A stretch of 23,003 bases of DNA from a virus (IMGVR_UViG_3300027898_000042:1-23003), one strand, 5' to 3'. Shown: positions 7,936 through 15,476, counted from the stretch's first letter. Program-made: numbers and translations. Notes: generated from the sequence alone by a model not told the origin.

Positions 7936-7954
7936 TAAGGGCCGCCGGGCCTTA
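7936..7954 (+). other. hairpin in the gap between scaffold and coat genes
   Basis: TAAGG-G-CC (7936-7943) pairs with GGCCTTA (7948-7954) with one bulged G and a four-base loop. It starts 24 bases after the scaffold stop in a 202-base leader before the coat gene. There is no T-run after it, so it is more likely an RNA processing or stability element than a terminator. Apart from this hairpin and the short ORF at 8052, I see nothing recognisable in 7913-8114. Confidence 0.3.
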
Positions 7955-8051
7955 AATGTGCGAATAGCCTACCACTACGTTGCGTGGCTAACGATACAAC
8001 TCCAACGCGAGTGGCAAATCAGACCTCCGTCAAGACCTCTTAGGGAGTGAG

Positions 8052-8108
8052 ATGGATTTTTGTTTGTCCAGCACTTGTAGCTTCGGCTCGTGCATTCGTT
8101 TGGAGTAG
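8052..8108 (+). CDS. possible 18-residue Cys-containing leader peptide
   Basis: ATG 8052 follows AGGGAGTGAG (8042-8051) and encodes MDFCLSSTCSFGSCIRLE, with Cys evenly spaced at 4, 9 and 14. Its last codons contain the GGAG (8102-8105) that serves the coat GTG, and it stops six bases before that start, so ribosomes finishing here could feed coat translation. It may be a chance ORF; the evidence is the ribosome binding site and spacing only. Confidence 0.25.
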   Translation: MDFCLSSTCSFGSCIRLE

Positions 8109-8114
8109 AATAAA

Positions 8115-9619
8115 GTGGCCAACAGCCTGCTTACGATCAACATGATCACAAGGCTGGCCGTCAGACTGTGGAAAAATACGAATGCGTTTATGCGCAACCT
8201 CGATTAACATGTACGGTCGAGAATAAACTGCGTGAATTGACTGGGACACCCTTAGAGCCATTGTCGCCACAGCGTAGCCCGAAAGAGCAGGCGCGAAGGT
8301 CAAAAAGCACAATGGATTGGGCAATCAGCAGCCAAGACCCTCGCAAGTGGGTAAGGTTCAACGATCATCCCGCAAGGGAGTAGGGCCAAGCGGCCCGAAG
8401 CGCGCAGCCCCCGATACGGGGTGATGATATGATCTGTTCTGCAATGAAAGTTGCAGCAGCCTTGGCGGTTCAAGGATAGCGATCTTGAACGAACAGAAAG
8501 ACACAGTACGACGACCAATACGCCCGCGAGGGCGCCAAGATCGGCAGTCAGTTGCGTATCCGTCTGCCCGTCGATTTCACCGTGCGGCATGGCGCGGCGG
8601 CATCGTTCCAGGATGTGAGCGAACAGTTCACGACCCTGACGATGGCGACGCAGGACGGCGTGGATATGACGTTCCCGTCCATCGATCTCACGCTGTCCAT
8701 TGATGACTTCGCGGAACGCTATATCGCCCCGGCGGTGAACAACCTCGCTGGCGATGTCGCGGTCGGTGTGATGGCGGGTGCCGAGGGCGGCGTCTGCAAC
8801 TACATCGACAACGAAGCCGCTGGCGTGATCATCACCCCGTCGATCAACACGTTCCTGACCGCGAACGCCATCCTGGCTACGCAGTCGGCGCCCGTGCTTA
8901 ACCATCGGATCGTGATCAACCCGTACACCGATGCCCGAACCGCCGGAGCGTTGGCTGGGCTCTTCAATCCCGCTACTGAAATCAGCGAACAGTATCGTTC
9001 AGGTGGGATGAAGAACGCGCTTGGCCTCGATTGGCTGAGCGATCAAACCGTCATCCAGCACACTTCCGGCACCTTCACGGCCGGGACTGTTTCTGGCGCC
9101 GGGCAGACCGGCAGCGTGATCACCGTCAACGCGATCACCGGCACTTTGGCGGCGGGCGATATCATCACGTTCGCCAGCGTGAATGGGGTCAACCGTATCA
9201 CCAAGAAATCCTACGGGCAGCTTCGGCAGTTCGTGGTGGTGAATGCGGTGGCGTCAAGCGGGACCTCCATCACGATCTATCCGGCGTTGATCCCTGGGGG
9301 CGTTGGGGGTGCCCAGGTCCAATACCAGACGACCGATATCAGCCCGGCGAACTCGGCCACGATCACGTTGCAAGGGCCGGCCAACACCACCTACCGGAAG
9401 AACATCGTCTTTGTCCCCGAGGCGATTACGATGGCGACGGCCGATCTGGAAATCCCGCCTAAGGTTGATGCCGCCCGCCATGAGTTTGACGGTGTGTCGA
9501 TGCGGATGGTCACTCAATATGTGATTGGGACTGATCAGACGGGAACCCGGCTTGACGTGGTTTGGGGTGCGCTTTGGATAAGGCCGGAATGGGCGACAGT
9601 CGTCGCAGATGCCCTTTGA
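8115..9619 (+). CDS. major coat protein (P22 gp5-like), split gene: join 8115-8204, 8501-9619
   Basis: Exon 1 (GTG 8115, GGAG at 8102-8105) gives 30 residues, MANSLLTINMITRL...AFMRNLD, the standard N-terminus of P22-type coat proteins; it is then stopped by TAA. Exon 2 continues at 8501 in the same phase: TQYDDQYAREGAKIGSQLRI, the next conserved block. Joined, the protein has 402 residues (P22 gp5 has 430). Later landmarks: DGVDMTFPSIDLTLSIDDFAERYI, the ITGTLAAGDIITFASV beta-domain (242-257), RQFVV, and a C-terminal TGTRLDVVWGALWIRPEW typical of the family. Four hundred-odd copies would form the icosahedral shell. A reader starting at the in-frame TTG 8552 would lose the N-terminal arm. The intervening 8205-8500 is a group I intron. 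Confidence 0.9.
8205..8500 (+). ncRNA. group I intron, subgroup IA-like, without ORF
   Basis: The self-splicing RNA interrupts the coat gene between codons 30 and 31. P1: exon CTCGAT (8199-8204) pairs with GTCGAG (8216-8221), placing the required U-G wobble at the 5' splice site. P3: 8228-8234/8401-8407, 7 bp. P4: about 8241-8244/8325-8328. P5: 8249-8251/8319-8321 plus 8258-8263/8310-8315. P6: 8337-8340/8349-8352. P7: 8360-8368/8429-8438 with one bulge. P7.1 (8369-8378, GCAA loop) and P7.2 (8383-8396) are the extra hairpins of IA introns. P8: 8409-8421. P9: 8439-8456; P9.1: 8468-8490. The intron ends in G8500. The Q-like AATCAGCAGCCAAG and R-like GGTTCAACGATCA segments fit. No endonuclease ORF is present. 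Confidence 0.92.
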
Positions 9620-9624
9620 GAAAT

Positions 9625-9702
9625 GGGGTCGCCGCTGCGATGGACTGGCTTTGGCCCTGTGCGCCCAAGGTTAACGGCCTACCTAATCGCGGCGGCGATC
9701 CC
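9625..9702 (+). terminator. long-stem hairpin after the coat gene
   Basis: GGGGTCGCCGCTGCGAT (9625-9641) pairs with ATCGCGGCGGCGATCCC (9686-9702) along 17 bp with two G-U pairs and a 44-base loop, six bases after the coat stop. It is followed by the T-rich TTCTTTCT (9703-9710). This may be a partial terminator or an mRNA 3'-end stabiliser that sets coat expression above the downstream genes. The T-run is interrupted and the loop is long, so strong termination is uncertain. Confidence 0.5.
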
Positions 9703-9733
9703 TTCTTTCTCACTTAACAGTCAGGAGTAACCG

Positions 9734-10384
9734 ATGTCAATCGAAACCGAACTCGCCCAGACCCAGTTCCTGGAACGCGGCGGCGTGCTGGCACGTGCTA
9801 TCGCCAAGAAGCAGGAAACCGGCGAAATGCACCGCCGCGGGGCCTATCAGTTCCAAGAATACCCAAAGATGTTGCGAATCTCCGAGGGTATCCAGGAGCG
9901 GCACTACGAAACGGAAACCATCAAAGGAAGCACCCGCTCCTGGACCGTCGATGAGGAAATCTTTCGCGATGTGATCGTTCATTCCGAAGAAGAAGAAGAG
10001 CGCGTGCTTTCCGGCGGCAAGACCCGCGACCAGGTCGAAGATGAACGTCAGGCGTTGATCGCGAAATGCCGTATCCATGGCATCACCGTCGATCTGAATT
10101 GGTCGGCAACACGGCTGCGGCGTGAATTGGGCGAAAAGGTCGATGCGCCCGATCCTGTCGATCAGATGGCGGCGATGCGGAAGGAGCTTGAAGACCTTCG
10201 CGAGATGCAGAGGCTCCGTAAGGAGATCGACGATCTCAAGGCGCAACTTACGCCACAGCCGGATGATGTCGAGGAATTGCGGGCACAACTGCTGGCGCTC
10301 GATATCAAGCCAGATAACCGGTGGGGCGCTCCACGTCTCCGGGAAGAACTGGAGAAGGCTACCGCACCGGAGAAAGTGGCATGA
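9734..10384 (+). CDS. hypothetical protein with two HeH/SAP-like repeats
   Basis: 216 residues; AGGAG (9722-9726) precedes ATG 9734. Residues 1-95 form a charged unknown domain with an acidic cluster (HSEEEEER, 83-90). A helix-extension-helix-like unit occurs twice: about 105-134 (RQALIAKCRIHGITVDLNWS...) and 180-208 (EELRAQLLALDIKPDNRWG...), both ending in RLRxEL. A coiled coil (MRKELEDLREMQRLRKEIDD, 148-167) separates them. HeH/SAP/LEM-type units often bind DNA or proteins. It is the first gene after the coat hairpin. Family not recognised. Confidence 0.65.
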   Translation: MSIETELAQTQFLERGGVLARAIAKKQETGEMHRRGAYQFQEYPKMLRISEGIQERHYETETIKGSTRSWTVDEEIFRDVIVHSEEEEERVLSGGKTRDQVEDERQALIAKCRIHGITVDLNWSATRLRRELGEKVDAPDPVDQMAAMRKELEDLREMQRLRKEIDDLKAQLTPQPDDVEELRAQLLALDIKPDNRWGAPRLREELEKATAPEKVA

Positions 10385-10752
10385 ACGAAGATCGGCTGGC
10401 GCTCCTGGAAATCGCTGAACGGGACGCCGAGACCGCCATTGCTGAGTTGAAAGCGCGGTGGGAAAGCGATGATGCGGCCACCGCTGCCGCACGGGAGATT
10501 GAACTCGGAAGGCACACTGAGGGCGCCAAGGTAAGGGCCGACATGCGGGCTTTCCTTGGGGGGCGTCCGCCTGCTGGCACTGAGCCACTCGCGGAGGTCG
10601 AACCGGAGCCAACATCCGAATTCGCGAGAGTGGAAGCGGCTCCGCCGACGCCGCCATACGTTGAACCCGCACCCGTCTTTTCCGGGATGGTTGTTCCACC
10701 TGATCCGGTAGTCCAGCCGCATGAACCCGTCCCGCTGATGGCGCCTGAATAA
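10381..10752 (+). CDS. hypothetical Pro/Glu-rich protein
   Basis: 123 residues from ATG 10381 (ATGA overlap with the upstream stop), preferred to the GTG at 10321, which lies inside the previous gene. Residues 1-55 form a charged helix (LLEIAERDAETAIAELKARWESDDAATAAAREIE); 60-123 are Pro/Glu/Val-rich and disordered (EPEPTSEF, PPTPPYVEPAP). No known family. Coupled to its neighbour and probably made with it. Confidence 0.55.
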   Translation: MNEDRLALLEIAERDAETAIAELKARWESDDAATAAAREIELGRHTEGAKVRADMRAFLGGRPPAGTEPLAEVEPEPTSEFARVEAAPPTPPYVEPAPVFSGMVVPPDPVVQPHEPVPLMAPE

Positions 10753-10755
10753 CAC

Positions 10756-11082
10756 ATGACCGCTGATGATATCATTGCCGCCAATCCCCAGTTCACATGG
10801 CGGCACGCCAAAATGCAGGGCAAAGACGGCCTTGTCGGCACCGGCAAAGACGGCAAGGAGTTCTTCACGCTCTGGATGGGCGAATACGTTTCTGATGTCG
10901 CGTTGCCACTCCGGCGTGGAACCGTGCGCCTAATGCTTTACAATCTTGAAAACTGCCAACCTGGGAAGACATACGCGACCATCGCGGATGACCGAACCGC
11001 GAAACGGTTCAAGAAAATGGGTATCCCTTTTTTCGCGGATGAAGCCGGACATATCCATATGCGGGTGGCCGAGGCCGCATGA
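10756..11082 (+). CDS. hypothetical protein
   Basis: 108 residues starting three bases after the previous stop and ending on an ATGA overlap with the gp4-like gene. Mixed composition suggests a small folded domain: DGKEFFTLWMGEYVSDVALPLRRGTVRLMLYNLE, then DDRTAKRFKKMGIPFFADEAGHIHMRVAEA. No catalytic signature or transmembrane helix. Lying just before the tail-accessory genes, it may be a head-completion factor, but this is only positional. Confidence 0.6.
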   Translation: MTADDIIAANPQFTWRHAKMQGKDGLVGTGKDGKEFFTLWMGEYVSDVALPLRRGTVRLMLYNLENCQPGKTYATIADDRTAKRFKKMGIPFFADEAGHIHMRVAEAA

Positions 11083-11816
11083 CCGCCAACAATCTTGTCA
11101 CACCCCAGGATATCGTCACTTTCTCCTTGAAAGCGGCGGGCATCCTGGGTGTGGGGCAATCTACACTGGCGGAAGATAACTCCGATGTGTTCGCCGCTCT
11201 GAATGCGATGATCGGGGTATGGAATCGGCGCCGTTGGCTAATATGGCATCTGATCGACACGGCTTATGTTTCCACTGGTTCCCTCTCTTACACGGTGGGA
11301 CCGGGTGGAAATTTCAATATCCCTAGACCGCCACGTCTTGAGGCAGCGTTTTTCCGCCAATACCCAAGCGATGAACCGCAGACGGTTGATTATCCGTTGG
11401 AGATTCTTCAGTCGCGCGAAGACTACAATCAAATCGCTCTGAAAACGCTGATAAGCTGGCCCACCTACATATTTTACGATGCGGCATTTCCGACTGGGTT
11501 CGTGTATCCCTGGCCGGTTCCGCAGGCCAGTATTTACGAACTCCACATCACGACGATGGACACAATAAGGGCGTTTTCTTCTCCTGTTCAATCCATAAAC
11601 CTGCCGCCTGAGTTTTTTGAAACTCTGTGGTCTAATCTAGCGTTACGTCTGGGGGCTATTTACCCAGGAGCGTCCATTACCGATGACACCAGAAATCTCG
11701 CCAAGGCATCACTGGCGGCGATAGAAAGCGCGAACACGCAAATTCCTCGATTGAGGATGCCAGCCGGATTGTCGAGACCCGCGCTTTATAATGTGTTTAG
11801 CGACCAAACATACTGA
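11079..11816 (+). CDS. P22 gp4-like tail accessory / head completion protein
   Basis: 245 residues. The N-terminus NLVTPQDIVTFSLKAAGILGVGQSTLAEDNSDVFAALNAMIGVW is the helical signature of the P22_Tail-4 group (domain that docks under the portal); the rest is beta-rich with the PPEFFETLWSNLALRLG helix and a Pro-rich end. In P22 gp4 binds the portal and starts tail-hub assembly. It sits between coat and gp10-like genes as in P22. It is longer than P22 gp4 (166), as is common in relatives outside enterobacteria. No transglycosylase motif is visible. Confidence 0.75.
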   Translation: MTANNLVTPQDIVTFSLKAAGILGVGQSTLAEDNSDVFAALNAMIGVWNRRRWLIWHLIDTAYVSTGSLSYTVGPGGNFNIPRPPRLEAAFFRQYPSDEPQTVDYPLEILQSREDYNQIALKTLISWPTYIFYDAAFPTGFVYPWPVPQASIYELHITTMDTIRAFSSPVQSINLPPEFFETLWSNLALRLGAIYPGASITDDTRNLAKASLAAIESANTQIPRLRMPAGLSRPALYNVFSDQTY

Positions 11817-11837
11817 CCTAGACCAAGGAGCACTCCA

Positions 11838-12311
11838 ATGGCAACACCCGATAGCCTTCTCGTCAGCGGACCCACGTTTCAGCAAGTCCCCGCTGCCACC
11901 GTTCTTATCACCCCTCCAGGCGGCACACAGGTCAGCCTCGCGAATGCGATCAACGGAGGAACCGTTGTAACGTCCTCAACAGGTTTCGCTTTGACAAACT
12001 TCGCCAGCATCACCCCGGCGGGTTCTAATCTGGCGACCGCGCCGCTTATTGGTTCCGTTGTGACAAATCTCGGAGCCGCCGCGTCCACCACGGGGGCTGC
12101 GTTGCCGTTGTCCACGAATGTTCCCGGTCTTCCGCTTTTTCTTATTAACACTGGCACGGCGGCGGTCCATATTTACGGTTCGGGCGGCGATACGATTGAC
12201 GGAACGGCGGGGACCACGGGCGTTACGTTGACGAATACCCATCGATGCTTCTTTACCGCGACGGCGAGCGGTGCCTATGTCTCCGGTCCCGAGGGCGGCG
12301 TTAGCTCGTAA
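11838..12311 (+). CDS. putative beta-structured virion protein
   Basis: 157 residues; AAGGAG (11825-11830) precedes ATG 11838. Rich in Thr, Gly, Ala and Val. The C-terminal half (FLINTGTAAVHIYGSGGDTIDGTAGTTGVTLTNTHRCFFTATASGAYV) is the same kind of unit as the end of the protein at 13888-14328 (VWNAGANNLSIYPPTGGVINSFA...). Likely a tail- or head-attached structural or decoration protein. No known family name. Confidence 0.6.
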   Translation: MATPDSLLVSGPTFQQVPAATVLITPPGGTQVSLANAINGGTVVTSSTGFALTNFASITPAGSNLATAPLIGSVVTNLGAAASTTGAALPLSTNVPGLPLFLINTGTAAVHIYGSGGDTIDGTAGTTGVTLTNTHRCFFTATASGAYVSGPEGGVSS

Positions 12312-12316
12312 GTCTG

Positions 12317-13888
12317 ATGCGGATTCCCCTTACAAGCGGCGCCTATACGGCAAGAAGTGTAATTTCTTCGGCGCAGAGATGCGTCAACCTTTTCGCTGAA
12401 AAAAACCCGCCTGACTCAGAAGTTCCGTTCACCTATTACAATGTTCCTGGGCTAACGCATTTGGCGTATCCGGCTACTTCCGGGCAAGGACGCGGGCTTT
12501 ATTGGGCGAACTCAGGTGCGCTTTTTTATGTGTGCGGGAATACAGTCTATTACGTCTCTCCGTCATGGGTGCTGACCTCTCTTGGCACAATCGGAACGTC
12601 CGTAAATCCTGTCAGTATGGTGGACAATGGATCAAATATCGTTTTGGTCGATGGGTCCGCGAATGGATACGAGATCAACCTTGCCAGTCATGCGATGACG
12701 CCAATCAATATAACGAACAATTCGCCGCCAGGTCCTGCCGTTTATGCGTTCTATGGCGCGGATCGTGTGGATATATTGGATGGTTTCATTTTGCTGAACT
12801 ACCCGGGAACGCAGACGTTCTATTCGACGTATGACAACGAGGTTGTGTTCGATTCAACCTATTTCGCTGAAAAGAACGGGTATTCGGATAATCTTGTCGC
12901 GGTGATCGTGACGCGGCGGACAATTTGGCTCCTGGGTGAGCGCACCTCGGAAATATGGTTTAATGCAGGAGCTCCAAACTTTCCGTTCCAGATCATGCCA
13001 GGACCGTTCATTCAGCATGGATGCATCGCGAAATACAGCGTAGCCCAGGTTGACGGCGCCATCTTCTGGCTCTCGCAGGATCAAGCCGGGACCTTTACTA
13101 TCGTGAGGGGCGAGGGGTTCGAGGTGAAGCCGATTAGCAATGCCGCGATGGAAAATGAGTTTGCGTCCTATCCTACGGTCTCAGATGCCATTGGTCTTTG
13201 TTTCACGATGAACGGACACACTTTTTACCAGATCACCTTCCCAACGGCGAACAAGACCTGGCGTTGGGACGAACGAACCCCGACGCTTTGGCATGAGGCT
13301 GTATGGACGGATACCAACGGCAACGACAACCGGCATCGCGCTAACTGTGCCGCCTGGGCCTATGGAAAAAATGTTTGCGCGGACTGGCAGACTGGGGAAT
13401 TGTATGCCTTCGATCTGAACAACCATACCGATAATGGTGCGCCGATGCAGTTTCGGCGCGGATATCCGCATATGATGAAGGATGGTCATCAGGTGATTTA
13501 TTGTGGCTTCACCCTGGATGTTGAAGCCGCTACATCGTCTGATACCGTGTCTGTAGCGGGGCCATTCCCTGTTTTTACGGACCCGGCACCATTGATCCAA
13601 ACGGTAGATGCCGGGCCAGTTGAAGATGCGATTCTCGCTGGTCCGGTGCCTGCGGGGGTTAACGCGCAACCTCTGGTCAACCTCAGATGGAGCGATACGC
13701 GCGGCCGGACATGGGGCCAGCCCGTTCCTCAAACACTCGGGGCTACCGGTCACTATCTCGCGCAACCCGCCTGGAAGCGCCTTGGGCGGGCGCGAGACAG
13801 GGTGTTTGAGGTCTATGGCACGATTCCCGGTAAGATCGCGATAAATGGGGCGTTTCTCGACCCCGAGCCCATCCCGATGAGGAACTGA
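12317..13888 (+). CDS. P22 gp10-like packaged-DNA stabilisation / tail hub protein
   Basis: 523 residues. Start block MRIPLTSGAYTARSVISSAQRCVNLFAEKNPPDSEVPFTYYNVPG is the family hallmark, followed by beta-propeller-like repeats (GLYWANSGALFYVCGNTVYYVS; VSMVDNGSNIVLVDGSANGYEI), LGERTSEIWFNAGAPNFPFQ and IQHGCIAKYSV. In P22 gp10 follows gp4 on the portal and closes the channel so DNA stays in. Slightly longer than P22 gp10 (472), with the same neighbour order. Its stop overlaps the next ATG (TGATG, 13886-13890). Confidence 0.9.
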   Translation: MRIPLTSGAYTARSVISSAQRCVNLFAEKNPPDSEVPFTYYNVPGLTHLAYPATSGQGRGLYWANSGALFYVCGNTVYYVSPSWVLTSLGTIGTSVNPVSMVDNGSNIVLVDGSANGYEINLASHAMTPINITNNSPPGPAVYAFYGADRVDILDGFILLNYPGTQTFYSTYDNEVVFDSTYFAEKNGYSDNLVAVIVTRRTIWLLGERTSEIWFNAGAPNFPFQIMPGPFIQHGCIAKYSVAQVDGAIFWLSQDQAGTFTIVRGEGFEVKPISNAAMENEFASYPTVSDAIGLCFTMNGHTFYQITFPTANKTWRWDERTPTLWHEAVWTDTNGNDNRHRANCAAWAYGKNVCADWQTGELYAFDLNNHTDNGAPMQFRRGYPHMMKDGHQVIYCGFTLDVEAATSSDTVSVAGPFPVFTDPAPLIQTVDAGPVEDAILAGPVPAGVNAQPLVNLRWSDTRGRTWGQPVPQTLGATGHYLAQPAWKRLGRARDRVFEVYGTIPGKIAINGAFLDPEPIPMRN

Positions 13889-14328
13889 TGCCCTATATCG
13901 ACGGGCTTCCTCCTGCATCGACCGCCAATGGCGCGGATGTGATCGCTCTTGACCAGGGCGGCACGCCGGGTGTGCCAGGCACAGCGACCACACGGCAGGC
14001 CAGTTTGGCTCAGATCGCGGCCGGGGTTTATCAGGGTGCCATGGTGAACTTGACGGCGGCCGGGAACTCCCAAGGCACCGCTTTTCAGTTAACACCGGGG
14101 CTCAGCGTCTTTACGACGGTGGCATCTGGAACGGGGGGAGCAATCCCAGCCGGGGCCGCGGTAAGGAGTATTTATGAGGTCTGGAATGCCGGGGCCAATA
14201 ATCTGTCGATCTATCCTCCTACGGGCGGCGTGATAAATTCATTTGCAACCAACGCGGCTGCCATCATTCTCCCAGGAGGCTCGGCGACTTTCGTGCTGTG
14301 CTCCACAACTCAGGTATATGCGCGATGA
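13888..14328 (+). CDS. putative fibre-associated / structural protein
   Basis: 146 residues from ATG 13888, one base overlap with the gp10-like stop. The N-terminus LPPASTANGADVIALDQGG...TTRQASLAQIAAGV is a common start in phage tail-fibre adaptors; the C-terminal beta unit (YEVWNAGANNLSIYPPTGGVINSFATNAAAIILPGGSATFVL) resembles that of the 11838 gene. Probably virion surface. The specific role is not known. Confidence 0.6.
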   Translation: MPYIDGLPPASTANGADVIALDQGGTPGVPGTATTRQASLAQIAAGVYQGAMVNLTAAGNSQGTAFQLTPGLSVFTTVASGTGGAIPAGAAVRSIYEVWNAGANNLSIYPPTGGVINSFATNAAAIILPGGSATFVLCSTTQVYAR

Positions 14329-15476
14329 TGCGATTTTTTGCCGTCTTCTTGTTGATGTCGTGGAGTGCGGCGGCCCAGGTCGTGGGGCCGCTTCAGGCGC
14401 AAAACAATCTGGCGGAAATCGCCGCGAATGGGACTGCCGCGCAGGCGGCTGCCCGGACCAATCTTAACATTACTGGCGGGGCTTTAAGTGCGTTATTGGT
14501 CGGGAATGGAACCACAAGCGGAAGTCCCTACCAGTTCCAGTCCGCGAGCAGCGCCGATCCATCGACACTTTCGGCAAACCCGCGCCAGAATATGTTTTTC
14601 ACGACGCTGAGTTATGGCAGCACATCATCAACCATTTGGGAAAATGCCGATTCTTTCGTTACGGTCAATGGTCCAGGGACCGCTAACGGAGAAATCAACG
14701 CTTTCCATGCCTATATGCAGTTTAATGCTGGTGCGACGGTTGCCGGGCTGGAAACATACGAAGCGTCAATGTTCAATAAAGGCAATATTAGCGGGCAATT
14801 TGCAGGGTATCTCGGCGTTTTCACGAACGACACGGCCGGAACAGCCGGGACTATTTACGGCGCGAAATTTGGCCTGACGAACAGCAACACTACGGCCGCC
14901 TCGATTGGCACATGGGCCGCCATCGACATCGAGGCCATGATTGGGGCCGGAACAAAACCGACGAACTACTACGCGATCCGAAACGCCGATCCCAATGGGA
15001 CCATATCGACTATCGGTCAGGTGTTGATCGGTGGTCTCGGTGCGGCAGGTTACAGCAACACGAACCTCAGTATCTCTGGGCCTGATAATCTTGGCAGTTC
15101 CTGGGTAACCTTTATGAAAAATGCTGCCACTTCGACGTTGTTCGCAGTCGCGGATAACGGTCAGGTGTCACTTGGATTTGGTCAGGTCGTGGTTCAGCCT
15201 TCCGCGCTTGGTTCGGTCATTGGGATTCAGGGGACCGATAATGCCGCTGGGACATACACGCTTGCCTCGAAGAATCTTGCTGGCACGATCATTTTTGGCA
15301 TCAATAATGCGGGGGTGGCGCTTGGTGGTAACATCGTTGCGTCGGGCGCGTTTGCCGCTAATGGATCAACGGCTCTTTCGCTTACCAACATCGGTCCTCC
15401 TGGAGCGCATTCGACCGTGCAGGAATGGCTTGTGATCAGTGATGGAACAAATATCCGCTACATTCCGACTTTTTGA
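14325..15476 (+). CDS. tail fibre-like protein with N-terminal signal peptide
   Basis: 383 residues from ATG 14325 (overlapping the upstream TGA; an ATG one codon later is possible). Residues 1-17, MMRFFAVFLLMSWSAAA, look like a secretory signal with cleavage before Q18. Then a fibre-type adaptor LQAQNNLAEIAANGTAAQAAARTNLNI (30-56), followed by a Gly/Thr/Asn/Ala-rich beta region to the end (EWLVISDGTNIRYIPTF). Body and context say fibre or receptor-contact protein; a signal peptide is unusual there, because fibres normally assemble in the cytoplasm. No enzymatic motif. Confidence 0.65.
   Translation: MMRFFAVFLLMSWSAAAQVVGPLQAQNNLAEIAANGTAAQAAARTNLNITGGALSALLVGNGTTSGSPYQFQSASSADPSTLSANPRQNMFFTTLSYGSTSSTIWENADSFVTVNGPGTANGEINAFHAYMQFNAGATVAGLETYEASMFNKGNISGQFAGYLGVFTNDTAGTAGTIYGAKFGLTNSNTTAASIGTWAAIDIEAMIGAGTKPTNYYAIRNADPNGTISTIGQVLIGGLGAAGYSNTNLSISGPDNLGSSWVTFMKNAATSTLFAVADNGQVSLGFGQVVVQPSALGSVIGIQGTDNAAGTYTLASKNLAGTIIFGINNAGVALGGNIVASGAFAANGSTALSLTNIGPPGAHSTVQEWLVISDGTNIRYIPTF

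Noticed and set aside
7913-8114. tRNA or att site in the scaffold-coat gap
   Set aside because: No cloverleaf with TTCRA arm and no repeated core; only a short hairpin and a tiny ORF are visible.
8168-8383. 71-residue + strand ORF running through exon 1 and the intron
   Set aside because: It begins inside exon 1 in another frame, has no ribosome binding site and no homing-endonuclease motif; its bases are explained by intron helices.
8205-8500. Frameshift, transposon or group II intron as the cause of the coat interruption
   Set aside because: A frameshift cannot add 296 structured bases; there are no inverted ends, target duplications or transposase; the 5' end is not GTGYG and no domain V hairpin is seen, whereas all group I helices are present.
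8300-8905. 201-residue - strand ORF across intron and exon 2
   Set aside because: Opposite strand of ribozyme and coat codons; Arg/His/Gly-rich with no motif.
8552-9619. Coat gene starting at TTG 8552
   Set aside because: The frame is open upstream to 8489 and encodes conserved coat residues (TQYDDQYAREGAKIGSQ); the real N-terminus is exon 1.
9737-10699. 320-residue - strand ORF
   Set aside because: Mirror of the 9734 and 10381 genes, no ribosome binding site and shadow-like composition.
13181-14095. 304-residue - strand ORF
   Set aside because: Antisense to the gp10-like gene, whose family match is clear; no recognisable domain.
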